A stretch of 64,000 nucleotides of DNA from Alphaproteobacteria bacterium (GCA_025210155.1 JAOASE010000004.1:39254-103253), one strand, 5' to 3'; counted from the stretch's first letter, positions 44,317 through 53,587 are shown. Notes: generated by a model not told the origin, from the sequence alone. Program-made: numbers and translations.

Positions 44317-45936
44317 ATGAAAAAAGATTTGATGAATGGACTGTATGCAAATATGTCTGAAAATAAAGAGGAAAACGAAAAAGAGAAAAATGAACTAAAA
44401 TCTTCTGTTAATTTGGAATCTCCTTCTTTAGAAGAAGATGAAGTTAGTAAAACCAAAGAAAAAATTAAGAATATGGTTGAAAATATGGATAATAAAAAAG
44501 ATAAAAAAACTTCAAATGAAAAAGAAACTTTCTATAAGGCTGATGAAGTTAAAAATGAGTTAGATAAGATTAAAAATGAAGTTGAGATCATAGATTCTGA
44601 TGAAGAATTTGAACGAAAAGTAAAAGAAAAAATTCAAGCTTCTTTAAAGAAAGCTAGTATTCCTTCGCCTGAAACTAATGAGACTAAGGAAATTAAGAAA
44701 ACTGCTAAAAAGAAAGCTAAGACTGAAAAAGTTGAAGAAGTTAAAGCTGAAGAAATAATTGAAAACGATGAAATTAAAATGGCTAGCGAAGATATCTTTA
44801 ATATTGAAGTTCCTGCTAAAAATAGAAAAGAGTCTGGAAAGAAAACTAAAAAAGAAAAAAAGATTTCTGCTGATAAAGAAGCTTTTGATGGAAACTTATT
44901 AAAGCTACTTAGCTTTTCTAAAATTAAAAAAGCTGTATCTGGAAAAATTAAAAAACCTTCTTTTAAACTTCCTAAGATTAAGAATCCATTATCTCCTATA
45001 GGGGAAAAAATTTCTGGAAAAGTTTCTTCTCTTAAAGCAAAGTTTGATAAGAAAGATAAGGTTAAAAAAATAACTTCTAAGAAAAAAGTAAAAGTTTCTG
45101 TTAAAAAAGAAAATAGAAAAAGTTTAAAAGAAATGGTTTCTTTTAAAACTCCTAAAATATTTAAGAAAAAAGATGAAGTTAAAGCAAAACCTGCAGCTGA
45201 CAATTCTATTATAAACTTTGAAAATGTTTCTAAAACTTTTGATGGCGAACCTGTTCTTAATGACTTTTCTGTTAAAGTTAAGAAAGGTGAGTCTTTTGTT
45301 ATATTAGGAAGATCTGGTGGTGGCAAATCTGTATTTATTAAAATAGCAAATGGTCTTTTAAAACCAGATTCTGGTGAGGTTTCTGTGTTTGGTAAGAAGA
45401 TTACTGGTTTCTTTGGAACTGGACTTTATAAGCTAAATAAAGATATTTCTTTCTTATTCCAAGGTAATGCTTTATTTGATAGTATGACTGTACTTGAAAA
45501 TGTAGCTTTCGGAATTATTGAAAGTCAAAGAATTAAAAAAGAAATCGCATTTGATATAGCTAGAGAAAAACTTGCTGATGTTGATTTAGATGCAGATGAA
45601 ATTGGTGAAAAATATCCTTCAGAACTTTCTGGTGGTATGCAAAAAAGAGTTGCTTTGGCTAGAGCAATTGCTACTAATCCAAAAATAATTTTCTTTGATG
45701 AACCTACTACAGGACTAGATCCAATAACGTCGGAGATTATTGATGATTTAATTATTAGATCTGTAAAAAAAATTGGAGCTACTGCTGTTACAATTACGCA
45801 TGATATTCATTCTGCAATTAAAATCGCTGATAGGATTGCTCTTCTTAATAATGGAAAACTTGAATGGAAAGGTTCTCCTGCTGATATTAAGAAAGCAAAA
45901 AATGAAAATATCAAATTATTCTTAAAAAATTTATAA
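44317..45936 (+). CDS. mlaF: MlaF-family ABC ATPase with a 290-residue charged N-terminal extension
   Basis: 539 residues, twice the normal MlaF length of about 260. Residues 298-539 are a complete ATPase: Walker A GRSGGGKS (about 330), Q-loop in LFQGNALFDSMTVLENV, signature LSGGMQKR, Walker B IIFFDEPTTGLDP, H-loop ITHD. Residues 1-295 are low-complexity Lys/Glu/Ser sequence with a basic block (about 195-290) containing FKLPKIKNPL-like motifs; it looks disordered. It is one open frame with host-like codons, so a real extension and not a join error as far as can be seen. Powers the MlaE permease upstream. Confidence 0.9.
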   Translation: MKKDLMNGLYANMSENKEENEKEKNELKSSVNLESPSLEEDEVSKTKEKIKNMVENMDNKKDKKTSNEKETFYKADEVKNELDKIKNEVEIIDSDEEFERKVKEKIQASLKKASIPSPETNETKEIKKTAKKKAKTEKVEEVKAEEIIENDEIKMASEDIFNIEVPAKNRKESGKKTKKEKKISADKEAFDGNLLKLLSFSKIKKAVSGKIKKPSFKLPKIKNPLSPIGEKISGKVSSLKAKFDKKDKVKKITSKKKVKVSVKKENRKSLKEMVSFKTPKIFKKKDEVKAKPAADNSIINFENVSKTFDGEPVLNDFSVKVKKGESFVILGRSGGGKSVFIKIANGLLKPDSGEVSVFGKKITGFFGTGLYKLNKDISFLFQGNALFDSMTVLENVAFGIIESQRIKKEIAFDIAREKLADVDLDADEIGEKYPSELSGGMQKRVALARAIATNPKIIFFDEPTTGLDPITSEIIDDLIIRSVKKIGATAVTITHDIHSAIKIADRIALLNNGKLEWKGSPADIKKAKNENIKLFLKNL

Positions 45937-45963
45937 TATTGAAAAAGTTTTTTAATACATTGT

Positions 45964-45997
45964 AAAACCTCTATAATTTTAGAGGTTTTTTATTTTT
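45964..45997 (+). terminator. terminator of the mlaE-mlaF operon
   Basis: AAAACCTCT / AGAGGTTTT stem with an 8-base loop, followed by T-runs. Confidence 0.85.
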
Positions 45998-46021
45998 AAA
46001 TCTTTTGATTTTAAAAAGCTG

Positions 46022-46050
46022 TTGCTAAATTTTTATGATTATATTAACAT
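46022..46050 (+). promoter_or_regulatory. promoter of the outer-membrane barrel gene
   Basis: TTGCTA (46022-46027), 17 bases, TAACAT (46045-46050); a strong GAAGGAG site precedes the ATG. Confidence 0.55.
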
Positions 46051-46082
46051 CTTATTAAGTCAATTTACTGAAGGAGATTATT

Positions 46083-46664
46083 ATGATGGTAAAAAGTAAA
46101 ATTGCTTTAGTTGCGCTAGTTTCTTCTATCGCTTTTTCTGCAAATGTTAATAATGCTAACGCTGGTTTGTTAGGTGAATTTTATTTAGGTGGATCTATTC
46201 ACAGTGCTGATACAGATAATAATGATAAGTCTGATTCTGGATATTCTGTTGCTTTTGGTTGGGAACTACCTATTCCTGTTCTAGATATAAGAGCTGAGAT
46301 AGAATATAATAAAATGGGAGATGCTAAAGATAATAATGATGTTGAATATGAAAGCATCATGGCAAACGCTTATATAGATATTCCATTCCCTACTCCACTT
46401 CTTAGCCCATATGTTGGTGCCGGTGTTGGTAAAATCACTGATGGTACAGTAAATGTTGGTGGACCAGTTGGAGACGTTGAACTTGAAGAAGATGGTATTG
46501 GATATCAATATATGGTTGGTTTGGATATTAATATTCCTGCAACACCTTTTTATACATCTTTAGAATATAGAAAAATTGTTAATCCATTTACTGTTGAAGG
46601 TGGAATTGGTGAAGATGATCTTGAACAAGACGTTGTTTCTTTAAAAGCTAGATACGTATTCTAA
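46083..46664 (+). CDS. outer-membrane beta-barrel protein (OmpA/porin-like small barrel)
   Basis: 193 residues. Signal peptide 1-28 (ALVALVSSIAFSANVNNANA). The mature part alternates short polar-hydrophobic strands (FYLGGSIHS, YSVAFGWELP, LDIRAEIEYNKMGD, SPYVGAGVGKI, FYTSLEYRKI) and ends in SLKARYVF, with the terminal Phe used for BAM-dependent assembly. This is the plan of eight-stranded barrels. Ligand and role are unknown. Confidence 0.78.
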   Translation: MMVKSKIALVALVSSIAFSANVNNANAGLLGEFYLGGSIHSADTDNNDKSDSGYSVAFGWELPIPVLDIRAEIEYNKMGDAKDNNDVEYESIMANAYIDIPFPTPLLSPYVGAGVGKITDGTVNVGGPVGDVELEEDGIGYQYMVGLDINIPATPFYTSLEYRKIVNPFTVEGGIGEDDLEQDVVSLKARYVF

Positions 46665-46687
46665 TAAATATTATTTTATAATTAATT

Positions 46688-46717
46688 GAAGTGGGAAATT
46701 TCTCACTTCTTTTTTTT
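46688..46717 (+). terminator. terminator of the barrel gene
   Basis: GAAGTG-GGAAATTTCT-CACTTC followed by eight T. Confidence 0.85.
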
Positions 46718-46720
46718 ATA

Positions 46721-46745
46721 AAAAAACTCTCTTGAAAAAGAGAGT
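46721..46745 (-). terminator. terminator of typA
   Basis: On the minus strand a 6-bp stem ACTCTC/GAGAGT with an 8-base loop, followed by TTTTT. Confidence 0.8.
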
Positions 46746-46758
46746 TTTAATTTTCTTT

Positions 46759-48582
46759 TTATAAAGCAGCTTTTTGACGAGAAGCTCTTTTTCTATCATT
46801 TGGATCTAGATGTCTTTTTCTAAATCTGATTTTAGTTGGTGTAACTTCTAGAAGCTCATCATCTTGTATGTAAGAAATAGATTCTTCAAGATTATATCTT
46901 CTTGGAGGAGTACATCTAACTGCGTCGTCTTTACCTGAAGCTCTTACATTTGTCAGTTGTTTTCCTTTTATAACGTTAACTTCTAAATCGTTTGCTTTTG
47001 CGTTTTCACCTACGATCATTCCAACATAAACTTCTTCTGTTGGTTCTATGAACATAACACCTCTGTCTTCTAAATTGAATAAAGCGTATGGTGCTGCTTT
47101 TCCGTTTGCCATAGATATTAGAACTCCATTTCTTTGTTGTTCTATGTCACCTTTATAAGGAGCGTATTCGTGGAAAAGTCTGTTCATTACTCCAGTACCT
47201 CTTGTGTCAGTTCTGAATTCAGAAAGATAACCAATAAGACCTCTTGATGGAGCGTAGAAAGTTATTCTTGTTTTACCACCACCTGATGGTTTCATTTCTG
47301 TCATTTCTGCTTTTCTTTTACTTAGCTTTTCAACGACTATACCTGTGAACTCATCTTCAACGTCTACAACTACTTCTTCGATTGGTTCTAAAGTTTGTCC
47401 GTTTTCAGCCTTTTTATATCTAACTTTTGGTCTTGAGATTGAAAGCTCAAACCCTTCTCTTCTCATAGTTTCAATAAGGACACCTAATTGTAGCTCACCC
47501 CTTCCAGAAACTTCTAAAGATTCATTTTCTTCTGATGGTTTTACTTCTAAGGCAACGTTACTTTCTGCTTCTTTCATTAGTCTAGCTGCTATAACACGAG
47601 ATGTTAACTGCTTTCCTTCTCTACCTGCTAATGGAGAACTGTTTACTGAGAAATTCATTGTTAATGTTGGAGGATCTATTGGTTGAGCTTTTAATGCTTT
47701 TTCAACAGTTAGATCACAAAGTGTGTCTGCAACAGAAGCTTTTGAGAAGCCTGCTATAGATACGATGTCACCAGCAACAGCTTCTTGAAGCTCAGCTCTT
47801 TCAACACCTCTGAATGCCATAATTTTAGAAACTTTAGTTTGTTCTATTTTGCTTCCATCTTGAGATAGTGCGTGTATTGGTTGTCCTACTTTAACCTTAC
47901 CACTTTCAATTTTACCTGTAAGTAGTCTTCCTACATATGGATCTGCTGAAATTGTTGTTGCAATCATTTTAAATTCGGCATTTTCATCAACTTTTGGAGC
48001 TGGAACATGATCTATAATTAAATCCATAAGAGGAGATAAATCTTTTCTTTCTTCATTTTCTAAATCTTGAACTGCCCATCCATCTCTACCAACTGCGAAA
48101 AGAGTTGGGAAATCTAGTTGTTCATCTGAAGCGCCCATTTTATCAAATAGATCAAAAATTTCGTCATGAATTTCATTTGGTCTTGCGTCTTGTCTATCTA
48201 CTTTATTTATTAAAACTATTGGTTTAAGACCTAAGTTAAGAGCTTTATCTAGCACAAATTTTGTTTGAGCCATAGCTCCTTCAGCTGCGTCTACTAGTAA
48301 AACTACTCCATCAACCATTGAAAGGATTCTTTCTACTTCTCCACCGAAGTCAGCGTGACCTGGTGTGTCTACGATATTAAATCTATGACCTTTCCATTCT
48401 ACAGATGTGGCTTTGGCTAAAATTGTGATACCTCTTTCTTTTTCAAGGTCATTAGAGTCCATTACTCTGTCTGATACTTCTTGGTGAGCTGCGAAAGTTC
48501 CACTTTGTTTTAAAATATTATCTACAAGTGTTGTTTTACCATGATCTACGTGAGCGATAATAGCTATATTACGGAATTGCAT
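46759..48582 (-). CDS. typA: ribosome-associated GTPase TypA/BipA
   Basis: 607 residues, full length. Translational GTPase linked to ribosome assembly and stress or low-temperature growth. G1 AHVDHGKTT at 10-18, RGITILAKAT, DTPGHADFGGEVER, NKVDRQDARP; the domain with SGRGELQLGVLIETMRREGFE and the C-terminal TPTKIRFRKRHLDPNDRKR are TypA-specific. Confidence 0.97.
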   Translation of the reverse strand: MQFRNIAIIAHVDHGKTTLVDNILKQSGTFAAHQEVSDRVMDSNDLEKERGITILAKATSVEWKGHRFNIVDTPGHADFGGEVERILSMVDGVVLLVDAAEGAMAQTKFVLDKALNLGLKPIVLINKVDRQDARPNEIHDEIFDLFDKMGASDEQLDFPTLFAVGRDGWAVQDLENEERKDLSPLMDLIIDHVPAPKVDENAEFKMIATTISADPYVGRLLTGKIESGKVKVGQPIHALSQDGSKIEQTKVSKIMAFRGVERAELQEAVAGDIVSIAGFSKASVADTLCDLTVEKALKAQPIDPPTLTMNFSVNSSPLAGREGKQLTSRVIAARLMKEAESNVALEVKPSEENESLEVSGRGELQLGVLIETMRREGFELSISRPKVRYKKAENGQTLEPIEEVVVDVEDEFTGIVVEKLSKRKAEMTEMKPSGGGKTRITFYAPSRGLIGYLSEFRTDTRGTGVMNRLFHEYAPYKGDIEQQRNGVLISMANGKAAPYALFNLEDRGVMFIEPTEEVYVGMIVGENAKANDLEVNVIKGKQLTNVRASGKDDAVRCTPPRRYNLEESISYIQDDELLEVTPTKIRFRKRHLDPNDRKRASRQKAAL

Positions 48583-48677
48583 ATTATTTTCCTTATTAAT
48601 TTATTTAATTTAGAAATGAACTTACTTTATTGAAGTTGATAATACAAGTAAATAGTTGTTATTTTGGAATTAATATT

Positions 48678-48702
48678 AAAAAAGCTCATATTTCTATGAG
48701 CT
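48678..48702 (-). terminator. terminator of dnaB
   Basis: AGCTCAT / ATGAGCT stem with a 6-base loop, then TTTTTT on the minus strand, just downstream of dnaB. Confidence 0.8.
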
Positions 48703-48723
48703 GATTTAACTTTTAAAAGAGAG

Positions 48724-48746
48724 ATCCCCGTGACAAGCACGAGGAT
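48724..48746. repeat. REP-like palindrome after dnaB
   Basis: ATCCCCGTG-ACAAG-CACGAGGAT with flanks GAG and GACA. The form ATCCCCG...CGAGGATGAC resembles extragenic palindromes scattered in many alphaproteobacteria. Only one copy is seen in this window. Confidence 0.5.
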
Positions 48747-48762
48747 GACAATTTCTTATATT

Positions 48763-50220
48763 TTATTCTTCTTCATATTGAACTGCTAGATCGCCTAGTT
48801 TCGAATATGCCATATTAGCAAATAATTTTATGGTTTTGGCTTCACCGTGTCTGTTCTTACCTATGATAACACTTGCACGGTTTTTAGTTCTTTCCATTCT
48901 AGATTTCCACTTTTGCATTTCCTCTTCAAAATTATCTGAATTTTCTGCAGTTGGCTCTTGTTGGGCAATATAATAGTTTTCTCTGTAAACGAACATAACT
49001 ATGTCGGCGTCCTGCTCGATTGAACCAGATTCCCTAAGATCGGATAGAACCGGTCTTTTGTCTTCTCTTTGCTCAACTTGACGAGATAGCTGAGATAGAA
49101 CTACCACTGGACAATCCATTTCTTTTGCAAGTATTTTTAAGTCTCTTGTCATTGCAGAAAGTTCTTGAACACGATTTTCTCTTTGTCTTCCTGATGGAGT
49201 TAAAAGTTGTAAATAGTCAATAACGATTCCTGAAAGAGAGCCGTGAAGTCTTTTTAGTCTACGACATCTAGTTCTTATTGCTGAAATTGTAATACCTGGA
49301 GTATCATCTATGAATAGAGGAATTTCTTCCAATGCTCTTGAAATTTCTGCTAAACGAGCAAATTCTTCTGTTGTGATAGATCCTTTTCTTAGTTTATGAC
49401 CTTCAACTTCTGCATTCATTGATAATAGTCTGGCTGCTAACTGGTCAGCTGACATTTCCAGTGAGAAGAAACAACATGGTCCTGTCATTTTTTCTGGAGA
49501 TCTTTTGTTATAAACTTCGTTAGCCATATTGAATGCTACGTTTAATGCTAGTACGGTTTTACCCATACCAGGTCTTCCTGCTACGATTAATAAATCGGAT
49601 GGGTTAAGACCACCAAGAACTTTGTCCATATCTCTTAAACCTGAAGATATACCTGAGATTCCACCTTTGTTTTTAAGGGCATATTCTGTACTTTGAAGAG
49701 CTTCTCCTAAAGTTTGTTTGAATGTTTTTAAATCACCTTCTGCAGTTCCTGTTATAGCTACATCATAAAGGAATTGTTCTGCTTCTTCTATTTGTTTTGA
49801 TGCTGGATTTTCAAGATTATCTGTTAAGGCATTTTCAACAATATTTTGACCAATGTTAATAAGCTCTCTTCTTAAGGCTCTATCATAAATTAATTGAGCA
49901 TAGCCTGCTATATTAACACCTGACACATTTGATGTTGCAAGACGGATTAAATAGTCTTTACCTATATCATTACTTTCGCCAAGACTTGAAAAATAATCGT
50001 TTAAAGTGATAGGGTCTGCAACGTGACCTCTCTCTATCATTTTAACACATGCTTCATAAATTTTGCTGTGAACTTTGTCTGCGAAATGAATTGGCTGAAG
50101 AATCTCTGATACCTTTTCTAATTCTCTATTATTTATAAGGATTGCACCTAGAAGCGCTTGCTCCGCTTCAATAGACATAGGTGTTTTGTTTTTTATGTTG
50201 ATGTCGTTTAATTCTAACAT
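48763..50220 (-). CDS. dnaB: replicative DNA helicase
   Basis: 485 residues, full length. Hexameric 5'-3' helicase of the replication fork. The N-terminal domain (TPMSIEAEQALLGAIL) contacts primase; the RecA-like domain has Walker A GRPGMGKT (about 217), IVIDYLQLLTP as Walker B, and SDLRESGSIEQDADIVMFVYRE near the C-terminus. No intein is visible. Confidence 0.97.
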   Translation of the reverse strand: MLELNDINIKNKTPMSIEAEQALLGAILINNRELEKVSEILQPIHFADKVHSKIYEACVKMIERGHVADPITLNDYFSSLGESNDIGKDYLIRLATSNVSGVNIAGYAQLIYDRALRRELINIGQNIVENALTDNLENPASKQIEEAEQFLYDVAITGTAEGDLKTFKQTLGEALQSTEYALKNKGGISGISSGLRDMDKVLGGLNPSDLLIVAGRPGMGKTVLALNVAFNMANEVYNKRSPEKMTGPCCFFSLEMSADQLAARLLSMNAEVEGHKLRKGSITTEEFARLAEISRALEEIPLFIDDTPGITISAIRTRCRRLKRLHGSLSGIVIDYLQLLTPSGRQRENRVQELSAMTRDLKILAKEMDCPVVVLSQLSRQVEQREDKRPVLSDLRESGSIEQDADIVMFVYRENYYIAQQEPTAENSDNFEEEMQKWKSRMERTKNRASVIIGKNRHGEAKTIKLFANMAYSKLGDLAVQYEEE

Positions 50221-50317
50221 GATTGTTTCCTTATAATAATATTGATATAAATCTAGAATATTATTTGAGAAAAATCAATAAAATTTACTTGTGTTTTAAA
50301 TTTTTGTTATTGAATAT

Positions 50318-50354
50318 AAAAAATCCCCCCATTAGTCCGAAGACTAACGAGGGG
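50318..50354 (-). terminator. strong terminator of the lipoprotein gene
   Basis: On the minus strand CCCCTCGTTAGTC, a TTCG tetraloop, then GACTAATGGGG, followed by ATTTTTT. The C(UUCG)G loop is very stable. Confidence 0.9.
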
Positions 50355-50380
50355 TAAAATTTATAAAATGAAAAATGAAA

Positions 50381-51367
50381 TTAAAGCTCATTAATTGGGG
50401 AGTTAATCTCCATAGGAGCTTCCTTGTTGATTGACTGTTCCATAGTTTCGTACGCTGGAACTGAAATCACATCACCAAAGTTTACACTGTCTGTTTGAGC
50501 AAGACACCTTTCAAAGATTGTGGCGAATATTGTTCTGCCATTATCTCCGAATACGTCTAATACCGCTTCTACAGATGTAGGATCATCATTCATAACCATT
50601 AGGTTGTTTTCAATAACCTGTGGGTAATTGATAGCTTTGACCATATCACTGATCTTAGCTTCAGATCCCTCGATAACTCTAGGACCAATGTACTTATGAA
50701 AATATGTTCTTCTGTCCTCGGTTTTGCCTGAGTAAACAAGCATAACTGGTTGAGACTTGAAACCTACAATTTCATATTCATACAAGTGTTCAGACACCTC
50801 AGTTTGGTAAGGGTTTCTCACCGGAGTTCTCGTGATTTTTATTTCGAAAAATCTCGGTGAGTTGTCGTAAATAACAACAATGTCCAATTGCTTTGCAGAT
50901 GGGTTAGCTTCTATTGTATCGTTTAGAGCAACTCCTTCGGCAGCTTTTATCGATCTTTCAAGTTCACTTTCATTGAAAATGATATTAGGATCTTTTGAAG
51001 CTATAGTAAAGCTTGAAAAATCATCTTTAGAGTTAAGATAAAGAACCGAACCTGTTTGGATGGTTTCTTTATTCAACCCTAAAACAGATAGCTCGTCTTT
51101 GTAACGCTGGGTTACGTCAGCCGAGTCAAGGTTACAAACCCTCCCCTGTACGGTATCATTTTCAAGTATTACAGTTGTTGTAATGTAATCTCTATTGAAC
51201 AGGTCAAGAGTTTCTTGACTACAATCCAAAGGTACATTATCAATTCCATTATACTTTGTAAAACTCTCGTCCTCAAGAGGACCTTCGTCGTTACAAGATG
51301 TAAAAATGAACATAAATGCGATTGCGCTAAGTAGTACGTAACTACTCTTTGTAATTAAAGTTTTCAT
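50381..51367 (-). CDS. putative lipoprotein of unknown function with unusual composition
   Basis: 328 residues; not recognised. Signal peptide with lipobox-like FIFTSC, so Cys25 would be lipidated; an acidic stretch NDEGPLEDES follows. The mature part is a mixed alpha/beta sequence without a known motif; residues 180-235 hold aromatic strands (PRFFEIKITRTPVRNPY, EYEIVGFKSQPVMLVYSG). By eye its G+C (about 40 percent) and codon use (AAC, GAC, CAG, AGG) differ from the AT-rich neighbours, and it has no Shine-Dalgarno but an A-rich leader. Signal sequence and leader recall Bacteroidota lipoprotein genes, so transfer is plausible. Confidence 0.6.
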   Translation of the reverse strand: MKTLITKSSYVLLSAIAFMFIFTSCNDEGPLEDESFTKYNGIDNVPLDCSQETLDLFNRDYITTTVILENDTVQGRVCNLDSADVTQRYKDELSVLGLNKETIQTGSVLYLNSKDDFSSFTIASKDPNIIFNESELERSIKAAEGVALNDTIEANPSAKQLDIVVIYDNSPRFFEIKITRTPVRNPYQTEVSEHLYEYEIVGFKSQPVMLVYSGKTEDRRTYFHKYIGPRVIEGSEAKISDMVKAINYPQVIENNLMVMNDDPTSVEAVLDVFGDNGRTIFATIFERCLAQTDSVNFGDVISVPAYETMEQSINKEAPMEINSPINEL

Positions 51368-51426
51368 ATTTTTTTTATTTTTAGGTTTTTATTTACATTT
51401 TAATTATTGAGAGGACGAATCCTCTT

Positions 51427-51456
51427 ATATATTAGTTCAAATTGTTTTCTATTGAC
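51427..51456 (-). promoter_or_regulatory. promoter candidate of the lipoprotein gene
   Basis: TTGTCA, 18 bases, TAATAT on the minus strand, followed at once by a GAGGA-TTCG-TCCTC hairpin in the leader. Confidence 0.45.
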
Positions 51457-51614
51457 AATATAGCACTATTTAAAAATATTTGTCAAGAAAAAAGTGATAA
51501 TTTTTTAGAAACGGTTTTTACTTGCAGAAAAAGCTAGGTTTTTAGCAAAAACTATTTTATAATGTTTCTTGGATATGGAAAAATAAAAAAATAAAGGTGG
51601 AAAAGGATTTGAAA

Positions 51615-52130
51615 ATGGATTTCTCTAAAAAAATAGACTATGATTTATTGGTGGAAAAGGCTCTTTTAGACGTTGTAAAGAATGTACTTACGCACCTTAG
51701 TAAATATGGATGCCCTAATGAAAATTGCATCTATATAACTTTCAAAACTAGACAAAAAGGTGTTAAATTACCTGATTATATATCTAAAGATGAAAAGTAT
51801 AAAGATGAAATGACTATTATTTTAGAAAAACATTTCGAGAATCTTTCTGTTTCTGATAAAGAATTTGGTGTTACATTAAATTTTGGTGGAAATCCTTATT
51901 ACATTACGGTTCCTTTTTCTGCAATCACTGCATTTGTAGATTCTATAGCTAACTTCTCTTATGCTTTTGATGTTCCAGATATCTATGGTGAAGATAGGTT
52001 TGATATAGTCGATTCATCTATAGATCCTAAGCCTCATATTGATTATGATGCAAATAGAAAAGAGGAAGAAAAGAAAAAAGATGGGAAAGATAAGGATAAT
52101 ATTATTTCGTTGGATGATTTCAGAGACTAA
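51615..52130 (+). CDS. sspB: ClpXP adaptor protein SspB (alphaproteobacterial type)
   Basis: 171 residues from the ATG at 51615 (MDFSKKIDYDLL), which has AAAAGGA upstream; a GTG at 51597 is a possible longer start. Tethers ssrA-tagged proteins to ClpX. Matches the alphaproteobacterial family: ALLDVVKNVLTHLSKYGCP, YITFKTRQKGVKLPDYI, EMTIILEKHFENLSV, VPFSAITAFVDSIANF. A charged linker and the C-terminal ClpX-binding peptide NIISLDDFRD complete it. Confidence 0.92.
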   Translation: MDFSKKIDYDLLVEKALLDVVKNVLTHLSKYGCPNENCIYITFKTRQKGVKLPDYISKDEKYKDEMTIILEKHFENLSVSDKEFGVTLNFGGNPYYITVPFSAITAFVDSIANFSYAFDVPDIYGEDRFDIVDSSIDPKPHIDYDANRKEEEKKKDGKDKDNIISLDDFRD

Positions 52131-52136
52131 TTAAGC

Positions 52137-52260
52137 TGCATCTTTTGAATATTAAATCGCAAAATTAGATAATAATTTTATTCGGTCATGTATTATTTAT
52201 ACACTCCCTCAAAAATTTTATCTGTTTTATAATTTACTAAGCCAAAATACTTGCTTAATA
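52137..52260 (+). repeat. dispersed intergenic repeat, copy B
   Basis: Shares with 56422-56540 the order GCAAAATT, TCA-x-GTATTA-x-TTATAC, and the end AAAATACTTG-x-TTAATA. The distance from the TCA core to the end is 75 bases in both copies. Non-coding, between sspB and xthA. Confidence 0.6.
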
Positions 52261-52333
52261 CATATATAACAATTATAAAATGAATTTTACGATTAATTAA
52301 TTTAATATAATCGAAATATAATTTTACTTAACT

Positions 52334-52362
52334 TTGAAAACAATTTCTGTATATTTTTATAA
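52334..52362 (+). promoter_or_regulatory. promoter of xthA
   Basis: TTGAAA (52334-52339), 17 bases, TTATAA (52357-52362). Confidence 0.5.
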
Positions 52363-52385
52363 AAGTTTAAGAGAAAGGTTTTAAA

Positions 52386-53162
52386 ATGAAAATAGCTACT
52401 TTTAATATAAACTCTGTTAGAGCTAGATTAGAAAATTTTGTAAATTGGTTGAGAGAGGTTCAGCCAGATGTTGTTCTTTTGCAAGAAATTAAATGTATGG
52501 ACGAGGTTTTTCCTAGAAATGAAATTGAACTTTTAGGGTATAACATAGAAACTCATGGGCAAAAAAGTTATAATGGTGTTGCTATTATTTCTAAACACTC
52601 TATTGAAGATGTTGTTAGAGGGCTACCTACTTTCGAAGAAGATGAACAAGCTAGATATATAGAAGCTGTTATTGGTGGGAAAGTTAGAATTTGCAACATA
52701 TATGCTCCTAATGGAAATCCTATAGACACACCTAAATTCCCTTATAAAATAAAGTGGCATCAAAAATTAAACGAACATGTTAAAGAAGTATTAAAATACG
52801 ATGAACCTCTTATCGTTACTGGTGATTATAATGTGGCCATAACTGATAGAGAAGTTTATAATCCAAAGGCATATAAGGATGATGCTATTACTCAGCCTGA
52901 AAGTCGTGCGGAATTTAATAATTTAAAAGCTCTTGGTTTTACTGATGCCTATAGAACTTTTCATGATGATGTTGATGATGCATATTCTTACTGGGGTTAT
53001 AGAGGTGGATGTTGGCCAAAAGGATATGGCATCTTACTTGATTACTTCTTATTGAATGATAAAGCGATGGATTTGTTGGTTGACTGTGATATAGATAAAG
53101 AACCTAGATCAAAGGAAAAACCATCAGATCACACTCCGGTAGTTCTAGAACTTAAAGATTAA
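52386..53162 (+). CDS. xthA: exodeoxyribonuclease III
   Basis: 258 residues, full length. AP endonuclease and 3' repair exonuclease of base-excision repair. KIATFNINSVRARL at the start, LLQEIKC (metal-binding Glu), SYNGVAIISK, TGDYNVA, and the C-terminal SDHTPVVLEL with the catalytic Asp-His pair are all present. AAGG lies upstream of the ATG. Confidence 0.96.
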   Translation: MKIATFNINSVRARLENFVNWLREVQPDVVLLQEIKCMDEVFPRNEIELLGYNIETHGQKSYNGVAIISKHSIEDVVRGLPTFEEDEQARYIEAVIGGKVRICNIYAPNGNPIDTPKFPYKIKWHQKLNEHVKEVLKYDEPLIVTGDYNVAITDREVYNPKAYKDDAITQPESRAEFNNLKALGFTDAYRTFHDDVDDAYSYWGYRGGCWPKGYGILLDYFLLNDKAMDLLVDCDIDKEPRSKEKPSDHTPVVLELKD

Positions 53163-53169
53163 AGAAAAA

Positions 53170-53196
53170 AGCAGAGGTTAATCCCCTGCTCTTTTT
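53170..53196 (+). terminator. terminator between xthA and gapR
   Basis: AGCAGAGG-TTAAT-CCCCTGCT followed by CTTTTT. Confidence 0.8.
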
Positions 53197-53218
53197 AATT
53201 TTTTAAAGCGAAATTAAA

Positions 53219-53452
53219 TTATAAGTTTAATGCTGCTTTGTAAGTTTCGAAGATTGCTTCTTCTTCAGCCACTTCGTCTCTGTCTTTCTTCATTAAAGCT
53301 ACGATTTTCTTCATCACTTTCACGTCAAAGCCTGTACCTTTAGCTTCTGCATAAACTTCTTTAATGTCGTTTTTAATTTCTAAAACTTCGCCTTCTAATC
53401 TTTCGATTCTATCTATAAAACTTCTTAATTGTTCTCCTGACACTGTTGACAT
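53219..53452 (-). CDS. gapR: GapR-family DNA-binding protein (DUF2312)
   Basis: 77 residues from the ATG at 53452 ([22 protein letters not shown]), chosen because GGAGG lies five bases upstream; a longer frame to 53485 is not conserved. Nucleoid-associated protein of alphaproteobacteria that in Caulobacter binds AT-rich overtwisted DNA ahead of forks and RNA polymerase. The coiled-coil [30 protein letters not shown] (read in pieces) is the family core. It is a good taxonomic marker. Confidence 0.93.
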   Translation of the reverse strand: MSTVSGEQLRSFIDRIERLEGEVLEIKNDIKEVYAEAKGTGFDVKVMKKIVALMKKDRDEVAEEEAIFETYKAALNL

Positions 53453-53587
53453 CTTTTCCTCCGATAATTTTCTCAGCTTTTTCAAACTTTTTTTGTTGAT
53501 TTTATTCTTTTTTTATTTATAGTACATACTGTATTTTATAAAAATATTATATAAAATCAACTATTAAAAATCGAATTGGAGAATAAT

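Noticed and set aside
44634..45326. Long minus-strand frame inside mlaF
   Set aside because: It is a shadow of the Lys-rich region (Phe/Leu/Ser-rich mirror) without a ribosome site.
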